A DNA stretch of 64,000 nucleotides from Tretioscincus oriximinensis (GCA_022410635.1 JAJVDF010000249.1:1378316-1442315), one strand, 5' to 3'. Counted from the stretch's first letter, positions 12,318-64,000 are shown. Made by a program: numbers and translations. Notes: generated by a model not told the origin, from the letters alone.

Positions 12318-13175
12318 TTAGGATTACCAAATTAAAAAATTAGAGAAAGCAGGACCAAAGTATTAAAAAGTGGGATAAAAGTAAAAGAAAGATTTCGAAA
12401 AGGACAGATTTTTTTAAACATTCTATTAACCAAGTAATCACATCAGATCACAAAAAAATCTGTCCCTCTCAGGTATTCTCTTCTTCAGCATTTTCTGCAC
12501 CTTTCTTCTGACTTGTAGTCAGAGTTACAAGATCAAAACTTGGAAAGCAGAACTTAATAGGACAAAAACTTTTAAGAGAAGCTGAGACTTATGGGACGTT
12601 GCAGTATCCCCCCAAAAACACTCCCAAAATATCCCCCATAGGCCTCTCTAAATACTGGACATAACGCGTTACATACTGATATTTGGTTATTCTACTTTCA
12701 CCCATGTGAATGCAGACTATAATCATTGAGTTCCATAGACCATATATTCCAAGTTTCAGCTTACCTGAGTAACTAGGGTTCTCAAAGCAAAAAAGTGGAA
12801 AACAGGACCGGAATAATAAAAGTTGGAAAAAAGCAGGACGGAATTTAAAAATGCTGACATTTTTCAGAAATAGGAGGAAGAAAAGTTTTTTACATCCACA
12901 GTCTTTTCAATCTGAAGGGAATCAAAGTGGTTTAAACAACCTGTTTTTCTCTTCACAATAGACACTTTGTGAAGTATGTGAAGCTGAAAGAGCTACAAAA
13001 ATTGACTACCCCAAGCTCATCTAGCTGGCATCATAAAGTAGGGAATTGAACCAAGAGATTGCCAGATAAAAGTTTGACACTAACCTCAAGATGAAAGTGG
13101 CTCTCCATATGGAGAAGCAGAATATATCAAAAATACAAATATGTTCTGCTAAATACAGGGATATGGTAATCCTAA
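12318..13175. repeat. Possible decayed DNA-transposon region
   Basis: TTAGGATTACCA at 12318-12329 is mirrored exactly by TGGTAATCCTAA at 13164-13175. Inside are two similar A-rich segments with 'AGCAGGACC' and 'AACAGGACCGGA' (about 12347 and 12801). The outer flanks do not show a matching 8-bp duplication, so a single intact element is not proven. It may be nested remnants. Confidence 0.4.
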
Positions 13176-14364
13176 CACTTGTGATTAGAAGTTTCAAAAG
13201 TAAAATAATCAAATTGTTTCAAGTGTGCAGAAACCATAAAAATGACCTGGCCAGCTGTATATGGAACTTTGGGACATTAGTATTTCATTTTGATTGTCCT
13301 TTTCAACTTGCATTGTTGTTGTCATGATTCTTTCCCATCCAAACAAAATTATTTTTTCTGAATACGATAATAATGCAACTATTTGCTAGGCTTATAAGTC
13401 TTTGCAACAACCATAGCACCTTCCTTCCTAAATTTTAACTCTTTAAGATTAGTACACAAATTAGTAAGTCAAGTGGTACCAGTTGCCATTTTAGAATTAC
13501 TTTGGACAATCACAAAAGCTGGTATCTTAGATTACTTGAACCAAAAACTATTGATGTTGTTACCGTTTCTTAAAAAAGGAATTAATACCAATTTTTACAC
13601 ATTTGATTACTTAACATCCTAAAATCACCAGAATTTCAGAAAACTATTGAACACTTTTCCTTAGGATTCTGTTTTCCAGACACTGGTTGGATTAGAAAGC
13701 ATAGGGACGCTTGGTACAATCCAGCAACATGGTGTGGCAAGCCGCTCTCTCAACGCAAATGTCCCAGTCCAAATTGGTTTGGTGTAAGCCAAGAAGGCAG
13801 TAGCTTGAGAGCAGCATGGACCCAAATCACACAAAGGCTTGTTTTCAAAGCCCACCACTACCAATAGGAGCAGCAATATCCACAAAACAAAATAATAGTA
13901 TTCTGAAAGGGGAATCCCAACCAACAGCATATAATAGAAAATCTTATACCTAGGATAAAAGAACCTGACCATCTCCCTACACTGCATTGCTTTACAATGC
14001 ATATAATCTGTATACCAATGCATGGAACTCAAGGATGAGATGCATTATTGGATAATAATCAGCTGTACACAAATCCCCGTCCTACATTTATTTATTTTTA
14101 AAGAAATGCCGAAAAGACACTTTAAAAAGTGTGCGTTCAAGAAGTCATTATAAACAAAGGATACGAACTAACTAGCTAATATTCTGAATCTCAATAAACT
14201 AAATTTTAAATAACTACAAAGACATGGCAAAAAAAACCCAAAAAACTGTTAATAAGTAACTTATTTATTTTTTTATTTTGCTGTGTAACAAAAATGTAAA
14301 TCAATGCTTCATGTACTAACACAGTGAATAATTTCACCTTGACTCCAAGGATTTTAAAAAAAAA
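13176..14364 (-). other. RBM12B: RBM12B 3' UTR and candidate polyadenylation signals
   Basis: Non-coding sequence downstream of the RBM12B stop on the minus strand. Minus-strand AATAAA (TTTATT on plus) occurs at 14264-14269, 14272-14277, 14087-14092, 14091-14096 and farther at 11422-11427. A 123-codon minus-strand open stretch at 13661-14032 lies in this UTR and shows no family features. Confidence 0.5.
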
Positions 14365-16767
14365 TTACGCAAAACTTAAGATAACTTTACATTTTCCAAT
14401 TGGTCTTTCATTTAGATCATTAATAGCAGCCAATGCCTCATTATAGGTGGCCATAGCAAGAACTGCTTCCCCAGAAGCCATTCCATATTCATTGCGCAAA
14501 ATCGAAACAGATTCTGGTATGATTCTATAACCATGGAAGAAATCCAGAATTTCATTAGGTGTAGCTTGAAAAGGGACGTTCTTTAACTTAATCATTGTAA
14601 CTCGACCTGAACTATCACCGAAACTATAGTCAGGCAAAAGGCCTCCTTCTGGAAAGCTTCTAGGAATACCTTCACCACCAAAGTCTGTAAATGAAGAAGA
14701 GCCTCTAAAACGATCAGCTGATGGCATGTCAAGTGGATTATTTGAGCTCCCATGGACAGACTGGCCTTGGGATCCAGCTGAATACAAATGTTCATTTCTT
14801 TCCCATTCATGAGAGTGATGCTGTATTTTTTCATTTGATGATGAAAGATTCATTCCAAACTGTTGCATTTGTTCTTCAGATATGCATCTTAGGAGTACCT
14901 CTGTTCCCAAAAAACGACGCCGATTTAAGCTTTCAGCTTTCTTAGCTTGATCTTCAGTTCTAAATTTGACTAATGCTTCTCCCAACCCAATCCCTTTGTC
15001 ATCATAAAGCAAATATATATTGCTGTCATCAATGTTAAACCCTGCAAAGAACTTCTGAACTTCAACTTTGGTCACATCAAATGGAAAATTTCTTATGTAT
15101 AAACAAGTCTTTGAGTCAGAATATCCCCCTTGACATCTTTCTTGTGATTTTTGCATTTCAAGAGTTCCAAACAATTCCAACACACTTGCTTTAGAAATGG
15201 GATATACATAAATCCTTCGACCAAATGCTTTTTTCTTATTGTATCCCAGTGCAGTGTAATATGCTGTCTTTGACTGTAGTTTTATAACTGCATCTTTCTT
15301 CTTTGCTTCACTATCATTTGGGCCTAAAAACCTAGTATGTTCATTCAAAACATCTACATCTTCAAAATACTGCATTAAGTCTCTCTTCTCAATATGAGGT
15401 GGAAGATTTTTAACTTGCACATAAAATTCATTTTGATGAGAATGTGAAGTTAAATCAGGAACAGGTGAATGCGAATGCATAGCAGACTGCCGAGGAGATC
15501 TGGAAGACACATGCGCCACATCCCACTGAGATGAAGACCGTGAGTGAGGAAGTGGTGAAGGAGTCCTTGAGCGTATGCGTGCAGTGGGTCGTCTTGAGGG
15601 AGTCCTCGAATGTGTATGTGTGGTGGAGCGTCGTGGAGGACTCTGCGACTGCATGCGTGCAGTGGCCCTCTGTGGGGGAGTTCTTGACCTTGAATGCGAC
15701 ACAGCTCGCCACGGGGGAGTTCTTGAGCATCTACGTGCAATGGTCCGTCGTAATGGAGTTCTTGAACGTGTGCGTGCAGTAGTCCGCCGTGGGGAAGACC
15801 TCGAGCTTGACTGTGTCATAACTAGTCGTGAAGGAGTTCTCGAGCGTGACAGAGTCTGCCGGGGAGAAGTTCTTGAATGTGTATGTACTGTAACCCGCCG
15901 TGAGGGAGACCTAGAATGTGTCCGTTCTCTTGAGGACAAATAATCTGATTCTTTTCTTGAATGTTCCCTGCTTGAAGAAAAAATGTTCATATCTAACTTC
16001 TGATCAAAATGATCAACATCAAAAGAATCTTCTATCTCTTCTGACCTTGTTCCACCATACCTAATCCATGCTCTTTCTGAAGAACGAGTCACTTCAATAA
16101 ATCTTGCATTCATATACTCCCTGTTACGTTGCAACCCTTTCGTGGCATCACTTGGCGTAGCAAATTTAACAATTCCACTTCCAGTGTTTTTACCATTCTG
16201 TCTTATTATGATAATTTCCTCCACCTCTAAGCCAGAAAAGAAATCAAGTACATCAGTTTCTTCTGCAGAGTACGGCATACCACGGAGAAAGAGATACACA
16301 CTATCCCGATTAAATGAGTCTTTCTTATGCTGACCATAACTTGATTTTGAAAAAGAATGAAAATCTTCCTTCAAGGAATTGTTAGAATCAGGGGTTTTTT
16401 TCATCCCTTTAATGACTGCAACTAAGTTTGCAAGGCTGCCAACTCCAGGTGCTACTGACGACCTAGAGTCTGTTATTATTTCCTTTCTACCACGATCAAG
16501 TCTTTTCCTGCTATTTTCTATTATATTCTGCATTTCTGTCTTGCTGCTGAGAAAGAACAAAACACGCGAGTCCTTGATATAACGTCCTGAATAGCTCATT
16601 GCTTGCCGTGCATCTTCATCAGTAGCAAAAATAATAAAAGCTTCCCCTTTTTGTCCTCCAATGATATGTACACCTCCATCAGGAATATTCAATCCTGAGA
16701 AAAAACGGCGAATATCTGCAGAGCCTGCAACAGCAGGAAGCCCCTGTAAACGGATGACTACAGCCAT
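14365..16767 (-). CDS. RBM12B: RNA-binding motif protein 12B, complete 800-codon coding exon
   Basis: A nuclear RNA-binding protein of the RBM12 family with quasi-RRM domains like those of hnRNP F/H. Its targets are poorly known. Five RRMs can be seen: residues 3-75 (RNP2-like VIRLQGLP, RNP1-like GEAFIIF), 157-228 (VYLFLRGMP, GSGIVKF), 447-525 (FYVQVKNLP), 554-628 (CLYIRNFP, GLGEALVKF) and 722-800 (MIKLKNVP, ASGEAVLAM). The protein ends directly after the last RRM. Between RRM2 and RRM3, residues 283-425 form Arg/Ser-rich tandem units of about 13 residues (SRTPxRR...). The coding region is a single exon, as in mammals, and starts at the first ATG after a splice acceptor at 16796-16797. By my recollection the human protein is about 1000 residues, so this one has a shorter linker. 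Confidence 0.95.
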   Translation of the reverse strand: MAVVIRLQGLPAVAGSADIRRFFSGLNIPDGGVHIIGGQKGEAFIIFATDEDARQAMSYSGRYIKDSRVLFFLSSKTEMQNIIENSRKRLDRGRKEIITDSRSSVAPGVGSLANLVAVIKGMKKTPDSNNSLKEDFHSFSKSSYGQHKKDSFNRDSVYLFLRGMPYSAEETDVLDFFSGLEVEEIIIIRQNGKNTGSGIVKFATPSDATKGLQRNREYMNARFIEVTRSSERAWIRYGGTRSEEIEDSFDVDHFDQKLDMNIFSSSREHSRKESDYLSSRERTHSRSPSRRVTVHTHSRTSPRQTLSRSRTPSRLVMTQSSSRSSPRRTTARTRSRTPLRRTIARRCSRTPPWRAVSHSRSRTPPQRATARMQSQSPPRRSTTHTHSRTPSRRPTARIRSRTPSPLPHSRSSSQWDVAHVSSRSPRQSAMHSHSPVPDLTSHSHQNEFYVQVKNLPPHIEKRDLMQYFEDVDVLNEHTRFLGPNDSEAKKKDAVIKLQSKTAYYTALGYNKKKAFGRRIYVYPISKASVLELFGTLEMQKSQERCQGGYSDSKTCLYIRNFPFDVTKVEVQKFFAGFNIDDSNIYLLYDDKGIGLGEALVKFRTEDQAKKAESLNRRRFLGTEVLLRCISEEQMQQFGMNLSSSNEKIQHHSHEWERNEHLYSAGSQGQSVHGSSNNPLDMPSADRFRGSSSFTDFGGEGIPRSFPEGGLLPDYSFGDSSGRVTMIKLKNVPFQATPNEILDFFHGYRIIPESVSILRNEYGMASGEAVLAMATYNEALAAINDLNERPIGKCKVILSFA
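15500..15920 (-). repeat. RBM12B: 39-bp tandem repeats coding SR-like units in RBM12B
   Basis: About nine or ten degenerate 39-bp units encode 13-residue blocks such as SRTPLRRTIARRC, SRTPPWRAVSHSR, SRTPPQRATARMQ and SRTPSRRPTARIR. The unit length stays in frame. The plus-strand frame across the same repeats is also open by chance because the repeat has no stop in that register. Confidence 0.85.
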
Positions 16768-16795
16768 TCTGAGCTCAACTCACAGCAATAATCAC
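16768..16795 (-). other. RBM12B: RBM12B 5' UTR part of the coding exon, with splice acceptor
   Basis: Read on the minus strand, 'TTTTTGTTCACAG' is a good acceptor (AG at plus 16797-16796). It leaves 28 untranslated bases before the ATG at 16767. Confidence 0.7.
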
Positions 16796-17386
16796 CTGTG
16801 AACAAAAAGGTATACATAACAGCAAGCCTTTAGTACACTAGAAAGGTTAAATGCTTAGTTTTGCTGAATACTGTACTTTTAAACAAAATCTTGGCCTCAA
16901 CCAAGACTCACAGCACAAAAAAACTCGTATCTGCAATGAAAAATCCTCCTTGAAGCCTGCAAACTGCAACTCACTCAGATGTTCTGCACTCTTCTACTAG
17001 TGTCCCAAACCATACAATCAAAATCAGGCATCTTTGTTTTTATCGTTGTGAATTGTAGCAAAGCTTCCACCACATATATTACAATCCACCAAAATCTGTA
17101 TAAAGTGAATAAAATAAGAGGACTTCTCCATTTTTATGACTTTGCCATCTGACTTGGGAAGCTCAAACATATCAAAGATGAACCAAAGATGTCTCTTAGG
17201 TTTTCAGTCTACCAGGAAGTCAGTCCACTCTGTTCTGAAGGAAGTTCAATCATCCTTTTCCTATGGGCCTATGATTATGAAATTTTCCATTTTCTGCAAT
17301 TAGTATTTTCAGCTGCATACCAAGCCACAAATCTGAGAATAAGCCACCATCTCAGGCAACTATAACATTAACCTTTACAAGCTTAC

Positions 17387-17433
17387 CTGTATTTTTCTTG
17401 GAAGGCCTGATAAAGTCTCTGAAATCAACCTAA
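17387..17433 (-). other. RBM12B: Probable non-coding 5' exon of RBM12B
   Basis: On the minus strand a 47-base segment is bounded by the acceptor TTCCCTACAG and the strong donor AG|GTAAGC. It has no ATG that would compete with the main start. Position and orientation fit an upstream untranslated exon of RBM12B. Confidence 0.5.
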
Positions 17434-18900
17434 CTGTAGGGAAAAAATGAAACATAATTAACAATTGAACAAGATTTACATATTATGTCACATTTCTGTG
17501 ACATATCTGTAGTCCCGCTAACATTAATGATTAAGAAGTCAGAATGGATCTTTTATATCATATTCCTTTCTCGTTTCAGAAGCTTTAAAAATCAATCACA
17601 ACTGAACAGCATCTTGGCTAACATATCTGCTTTAAGAAAGTTCAAAAAGTGATGAGGATAATTGGAGCATCTTTTGCACAGTTGAAAGTACAATTGAAGA
17701 TATATATTAATGATTCTAGTTGCCGAAAAGAGAAAATTCCAAGTAAAAATAAGCGTCCATATTCTTCATTCTTTTTTTCTTTAAAATAGCCATCACATTA
17801 GCTGAATGCACCATTCCAGAGAAATTAGTAGAAAAATCCAAAAATAAAAATTATGTAGTCCATTTTAAATTTTTGCTACAGATGCTTTTCAAGAATAAAT
17901 CCAAAAATTCATTATTTTTTCTGCCTAAACTTGTTTTCACCACAGAAAAGATTATAGAATATTTATTGGAAAATCCAATGACTGTATCCAGAAACACATG
18001 AATGACACTTGCTATGCCAATATTTTCATAGTGACCCATAAGATTCCCTCCAAAAGTAACAGAAACTACACAGCAGTCCAACTATATATAGCATCAACGT
18101 CTAAATCTTTTAAAAACAAACATATTCAGGTAATAAAGCTTCATGACTAAAAGCCAAGTCATCAAATCAGCAAAGACAGAAAAGTCTCCATTTAAATGCA
18201 ATTTGAACAATTTTCTGCAACACCACTCTCTTCTCATGGCCATTATAAACTATGGACTTTCAAGACTTGAAAACTCAAATCATTCTGCTCTTTTGAAAAC
18301 AATGCCTACATCTAAAATGAAATCAACAACAGCATTCCCATTTTATCTTCACAGAAGTAACATTTCATCATCATATAGAAGATATAATTGTCTCTTGGAT
18401 AGCTGAAGCTTGTCCATTAACACTATAAATAAAAGCCCAAAAGACAACAGAAAACTGACACTATATTATATGCTTATCACATTTTCACTTTCTCTTTTAG
18501 TGCAAAAAGATTTTCCAAAGCAAAGACAAAAATCCAGTCTCTAGAATCTCAAACTGAATGAAAGTGAAATTGTTAACTCTGACAATAACTTCTAATTAAA
18601 TATGGACAAGGCACTTAATAGCTCAGATGATTAAAACAGATAAAAATATAAACAAGTTTTACTCTTTTGTTGTATATTCTTTTTATGTGCCTTTTAAAAC
18701 ATATTTTAAATCACATTCTAATTACATGTTTTATTGCTAAAGGAAACTGGATTAGTGGGGTTTTTGCAAGCCATTCAAAATGATTGTAAATAAATAAATA
18801 AGCTCTGGTATCTGGATGTGGGAAGCAGTATATTCTCACTTAATAAACTGGCATTGTATTCGAGTTAGCATTAAGAGAGAGGAAAATTAAGATAGAACTC
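17434..18900. other. AT-rich RBM12B 5' intron, nothing recognised
   Basis: No repeat termini, conserved open frame or RNA-gene signature was seen. Short open frames here are chance. Confidence 0.4.
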
Positions 18901-18902
18901 TC

Positions 18903-19085
18903 TCAAAGAATCATATAGTTGGAAGAGACCTCCAGAGTCATCTGGTCCCAACCCCCTACTCAATGCAGAATTTACTAAACTGTGCCTGACAGATGGCTGT
19001 CCAGCTGCTTGGAGACTCCCACAAAATGAGAACCCACCATCTCCTATGGCAACCTACTCCATTGGTTTAAGAAGTTATTTCTGTT
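18903..19085 (-). mobile_element. CR1 LINE 3' end fragment
   Basis: 'AGAATCATATAGTTGGAAG' followed by 'GGTCCCAACCCCCTACTCAATGC' (split here only for length) is the reverse complement of the classic CR1 3' tail also seen at 360-440. It is followed by reverse-complemented ORF2 C-terminal text. Confidence 0.8.
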
Positions 19086-19679
19086 AAAGGTGCTTATAAG
19101 CTTGTCCTCATATTCTATGGTCAAACTAACATAGTTACATCAGCAGTAGCCATTGCAATGTTCTTAGGGAAATATGTAATTGGAATAATAACTATAGTAA
19201 TAAACCTAGGAAGCGAAAATGTGCTCTATTTGCAGGATATGGGCAAAGAAGGGAAAGAATATTTCCATGAGCCATTAGAATCGTTCATTCTTGTGCAGGT
19301 AAATTCTGGTCAATCCCTCCATCACGACAAAGAACTATGTACCAAAAAGGAAGCACGCGGTAGGACTAGAACTTCCTTAATCCTGTGTCCAGGTTTCATA
19401 TCTCTCTTCCGGTACTAATTCCAGTACTCCTAATGAAGGGAGCTTTCCAGTGATCCAACGGATTCCAATCCCAACCGATGGTTTATGACCCAATCGAATA
19501 AGCGCGGGAAAACTGAGCTTTTGCCAGCCGACTGGAGAAGAACGGAAAAAAGAAGTCAATGCCCGAAATGACCTCTTATTTGGGTTATCCAATAAACCTG
19601 CCCTTTCAGACATGGAAACTGTGATTTTGGTCTCCACCGACAAAGCACTTTTTTTGCCCCGAACAGTAATAACGCACCA

Positions 19680-20450
19680 GCACTTCCTGCACCCAAAAGG
19701 CAGGGAGCCCCAAGCTTCCTCCGCGTGCGGCCACCGCCATTCGGCCTAGTGCGTCCAATACCCGAACGCGCCTCAGAGGCCAGCGGCGTCAATTGGCCCC
19801 TTCGGAAACAAAAGGTCTGCAATGACCGCCGAGCCGCTCCCGGGGTAGCAACGGGGTTTTCCGTGTCCCTTCCAGGACTCCTACGGGAGGCTTTTGCAAC
19901 GCTTCCAGGACCCCTGGGGAAGCGAGGCGGCGCCCGCCCCCGCCGTCCCGTTTACTAACCATGCGACGAACGGGCCCTGAAAGCACGCGACGCAACCGCC
20001 AGGTTCCGGGGTTTCCCTCCAGAGAACAAACCGCCACAACGTCGCCTCAATCCGCTCCAACCGGAGGGCCTTGCTGGCCCTGGACCGGCCGCCTCACTCC
20101 GCGTACAGCTGAGGCCCAGCAAATGACAAAATGGCGGCCCACCACACCGTACCACAGCCGTCGCCTCGCTCGGTTGCCCTACGAAGAACGGTTCTGTCAG
20201 GCGTCAGTCGCTCCGTCCTCACAACGGACGACGACGACGATGAACAGAGAAGCGTCAATCGACGACGACGACGTCGAGGCGGAAGAGATGCGCCCGAACG
20301 ACTAAGGGGGCACGCATGCGCATCGCAAGGATAATATCTCTTCCCAACACAGTCCTTACTTCCGGGTCGAGCGGTCTCGCCAATCCGTTACGTAAGGAAA
20401 GGTAGAGGGTACGCATGCGCAAGGAAAAGGTGCGCGCGGAACTCACCTCA
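19680..20450. promoter_or_regulatory. CpG-rich promoter region, RBM12B side
   Basis: CG dinucleotides are abundant here and rare elsewhere in the window. Motif matches are two NRF1-like palindromes (CGCATGCGCA at 20313-20322, CGCATGCGC at 20412-20420), an ETS-like ACTTCCGGG (20358-20366) and a YY1-like CAAAATGGCGGC (20127-20138). On the minus strand GAG|GTGAGT at 20447 is the best first-exon donor, with weaker donors at about 20098 and 19951. The RBM12B transcription start therefore lies somewhere in or just above this block but is not fixed. Confidence 0.7.
20229..20276. repeat. GAC/ACG triplet repeat in the promoter region
   Basis: Two short runs of GAC-type triplets (about 20229-20241 and 20260-20275) separated by a unique spacer, within the CpG-rich block. 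Confidence 0.7.
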
Positions 20451-20504
20451 GGGAACCTTAGCAAATAAGCGTCTTTGTGTGTGTCGGACAAAATGAATAA
20501 TTAA

Positions 20505-20668
20505 CAGTGGCTGCATCCACACGGAGCCTTATTCTGGGCTGTCCCTGAGAATAGCAGCCTGCCAAGCACATGGTAGTGTAGGCTATGGCAGGCCCCGAAT
20601 GTGGCCTACCATAGCCTATAACTGGCATGTGGATGGCCAAGCTCTGGCCCGAGATGTGACCACGCGTC
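20505..20668. mobile_element. Palindromic MITE (family P), copy 1, between the divergent promoters
   Basis: It begins 'GGCTGCATCCACACGGAGCC' and contains mirrored 'TAGGCTATGGCAGGCCCCG' and 'GGCCTACCATAGCCTA'. Further copies are at 21315-21480, 21485-21650 and 45800-45935. It sits between the RBM12B and TMEM67 CpG blocks. Confidence 0.65.
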
Positions 20669-20790
20669 AGATATTTATTCCATGTCACTAATTGGATATT
20701 CCACAATAAAGCATGGATGTTGTGGAAAAAGTCCACACAACGCTTTATTATGGAATATCCAACTACAGTGGAATAAATAAGTGACGTGGG
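20663..20790. repeat. Foldback (inverted repeat) sequence
   Basis: 'TTGGATATTCCACAATAAAG' is mirrored by 'CTTTATTATGGAATATCCAA'. Outer arms 'ATTTATTCCATGTCAC' and 'GTGGAATAAATAAGTGACGTG' continue the symmetry. A TGACGTGG (CRE-like) lies in the right arm at 20782-20789. It may be the second half of the adjacent MITE. Confidence 0.65.
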
Positions 20791-20930
20791 GAATGCAGTC
20801 TAAGGAATGTTTAAAAGTAAGTATGTGACTTGGGCTCCCTTTTCCGCTTTACGACAAATTGACTTATTTTAGCCCTTCCGGCTTCCCGTAGTTGAGTGCG
20901 TCCTGCGCGTCAGAAGGAGGCGGAATCAAG

Positions 20931-20966
20931 ATGGCGGGCGTGGGAGGGAAGGAGCGCCATCAGTAG
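20931..20966 (+). CDS. Short uORF upstream of TMEM67
   Basis: An ATG inside the YY1-like motif opens an 11-codon frame (MAGVGGKERHQ) ending with TAG two bases before the TMEM67 ATG. It counts as a uORF only if transcription starts upstream of 20931, which is not known. If so, it could lower meckelin translation. Confidence 0.4.
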   Translation: MAGVGGKERHQ

Positions 20967-20968
20967 CC

Positions 20969-62229
<41,261 letters not shown>

Positions 62230-62466
62230 TAAACAAACTGAATCAGTTTATATCAGAACATGATTATTCACACTATACAAGCATTAATGATAAAGCAGGT
62301 TATCATGTTCCGGATACATGACCCAATAGGAGCTTGGCTCAGAAGTGCATCTGCAGCAGCACCAGAGATATTCTGGCCTCGGGGACCCAGCAGGCGCATG
62401 TGGTCAGGGTCACAGCCAAAGTACAAAGATCTTCAGGAGACTGTGTTATACTCTAAAGTCCAAGGA

Positions 62467-62703
62467 GAGCCAGTTTGGTGTAGTGGTTAGAGTGTTGGAC
62501 TCATACCTGGTAGTCTCCCAGTTCAATTCCCACTCCTCCATGAAGCCAGGTGGGTGACCTTGGGCCAGTCACAGTTTTTTGAACTCTCAGCCCCACCTAC
62601 TCCACAGGGTGTCTGTTGTGGAGAAAGCAACAGAAGCTATGTGCACCACCCTATGGTTGGCCACCCAGAGACCTTCAGGTACAGGGAGGGATGCAAGTTC
62701 AAA

Positions 62704-62733
<30 letters not shown>
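62467..62733 (+). mobile_element. Sauria SINE, copy 4
   Basis: A full-length copy: GAGCCAGTTTGGTGTAGTGG, then AGTTCAATTCCC, then 'TCCACAGGGTGTCTGTTGTG', then an (AAAT)n tail at about 62700-62733. Confidence 0.9.
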
Positions 62734-62734
<1 letters not shown>

Positions 62735-62736
62735 CA

Positions 62737-63750
62737 GCTAGGTTTAAAGGGCTGCTTGCTGCTGCACTGGCATTAGAGAACAGCTGTTAGCACCTGCTTT
62801 ATTACAATGGATCCACCCAGGCTTCACTGGCACAGTCTGGAGATCAACCATGTGCTTATGGCTGACCTGATTAGAATAGAACATGGGGAGGCAGTTATAA
62901 CGAGGCTTGAGGCAAGAATCAGGTGGAAAAGAGCGCAATTTAATATGGACGGGTTTAAGTACGGCCAGAAAAGGGTGTGTGAAGGAAATAACATTGAGGC
63001 AATGGCTGAGAAGGTGATTGGAGGAAAGCTGGGGTCAGGCAGGTCAAATGTCCTGAGGTGACATCACGTCCTCTGCTCAGTGGTGAAAAAGATCTGCAGC
63101 TGGAAGAGAAGAACAGCAGTAGTTTACTGCGTCAACTCCATGTGGATGTGGATGAAAATCGCCATTATACTGACTGCAGCTTTGGAGAGAGAGAGAGAGA
63201 GGAAGTACCTTGGACAGCAGCCCAGAGTGCAAGGTAAGTCAATGGGAATAGAAAAATTCCTAGCATGCTGTCTTGAGGTTTTTTAACCAGCAAAGAACCT
63301 CACAAGCAAGGTGAAAGGCTGAAAGGAAGCCAAGGAAAGATGGTTATACAGTCTAGTGGTTACTACAGCAGGTGCTGTTTGTAAATGTTGAATCCAGGCA
63401 TTCTTAAGCAGGGTCCCAAAGCAATGAAAACATCCCCTGGAAGAAGACCGTGGGAGACAGATTAAGTCTTCAAATATTTCTGAGCAGAAAATCACCGTTT
63501 TCAACGTTTCCGTCTATTTAAGTTTACCTCAGGTCTGGGTTAGTTTAAAATACGTTGGAAAAGCAAAAGTACATTGTAAAACTGGTGCATTTTTTCCCCA
63601 TGGAAAATATGAAACGTGTAGAATTCTTATATTTATGGTATAGATGTCCAGCATTGTGGTTGCCCTCTATGCTATTTTATGTCTAGAAAAGATAAGGAAA
63701 TAATGTCATCCTTCCATTAGTTATCTCATGTCCTAGGAAATACAATAATG
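62737..63750. other. Unclassified intron sequence, GC-richer
   Basis: Several open frames on both strands but no family features. A (GA)n run lies at about 63188-63203. It may be old repeat or intron 27 sequence. No TMEM67 terminal exon was found here. Confidence 0.35.
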
Positions 63751-63751
63751 A

Positions 63752-63845
63752 AATAGTTCTACCTACTCCACAGGGTGTCTGTTGTGGAGAAAGCAACAAA
63801 AGCTATGTGGTAGGCCGCCCTGAGGCCTTCGGGTATAGGGCTGGA

Positions 63846-63848
<3 letters not shown>
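63752..63848 (+). mobile_element. Sauria SINE 3' fragment, copy 5
   Basis: 'TCCACAGGGTGTCTGTTGTG' followed by 'TTCGGGTATAGGGCTGGATA' is the 3' half of the SINE without its tRNA head. Confidence 0.82.
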
Positions 63849-63924
<76 letters not shown>

Positions 63925-63957
63925 TATTATTATTATTTATTATTTATTATTATTATT
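63849..63957. repeat. (ATT)n microsatellite
   Basis: Long TTA/ATT run growing from the SINE tail. Confidence 0.95.
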
Positions 63958-64000
63958 GGAAATGAATTCTGTTTGGCAGAATTGGACACAGAATTGTCCA

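Noticed and set aside
12318..13175. One intact 858-bp hAT element with TTAGGATTACCA ends
   Set aside because: The ends mirror each other exactly, but the flanks TTGTCAGT and ACACTTGT do not match. Kept only as a low-confidence repeat region.
13661..14032. A 123-codon minus-strand open frame with a hydrophobic stretch
   Set aside because: It lies in the RBM12B 3' UTR, has no family features, and is within what chance gives in 64 kb.
15450..15943. Open frames of 80-120 codons on both strands within RBM12B
   Set aside because: They are shadows of the 39-bp coding repeat, whose length keeps all registers open.
19556..20305. Several open frames of 65-115 codons in the CpG-rich block
   Set aside because: High GC content removes stops. 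No conserved motif, and the block fits a promoter.
62744..63504. Possible last exon of TMEM67
   Set aside because: No segment encodes the expected short C-terminal text after an acceptor. Open frames here have no similarity to meckelin.

Overview
The window is nuclear DNA from a squamate reptile, most likely a lizard. Three things point there. The genes are intron-rich vertebrate genes with GT-AG splice sites. Five copies match the tRNA-headed Sauria SINE family. The introns are full of CR1/L3, L1 and L2-like LINE remnants and short inverted-repeat DNA transposons. Isolated N bases and a 200-base N run show it is a draft assembly.

Three protein-coding genes are visible, in the order seen on human 8q. 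From left to right they are the 3' part of CIBAR1/FAM92A (plus strand, last four coding exons, 5135-9744), RBM12B (minus strand, one 800-codon coding exon, 14365-16767, with a probable non-coding exon at 17387-17433), and TMEM67/meckelin (plus strand, 27 coding exons from 20969 to 62169; the short last coding exon is not found and probably lies beyond the window). The TMEM67 reading frame stays open across all 27 exons: 2877 nt, 959 codons, every junction in phase. CIBAR1 and RBM12B converge tail to tail over 9.7-14.4 kb. RBM12B and TMEM67 diverge from a CpG-rich control region (about 19.7-21.2 kb) that has NRF1-, ETS- and YY1-like sites and an RFX X-box-like sequence over the TMEM67 start codon.

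Functionally, CIBAR1 (a BAR-domain partner of CBY proteins at the ciliary base) and TMEM67 (a transition-zone receptor-like membrane protein) are both cilium genes. They lie on either side of an RNA-binding protein gene.

The rest is intronic and intergenic DNA dominated by mobile elements: hAT-type elements with 8-bp target duplications, TA-flanked mariner-type MITEs, foldback elements, two tRNA-headed SINE families, an antisense solo LTR, and LINE fragments. I see no prokaryote-like accessory system, CRISPR array or novel gene cluster. The observations most worth following are an in-frame 30-nt candidate microexon in TMEM67, the X-box and short uORF at the TMEM67 start, the 13-residue SR-like repeats in RBM12B, inverted hAT copies flanking two CIBAR1 exons, and several multi-copy inverted-repeat families.
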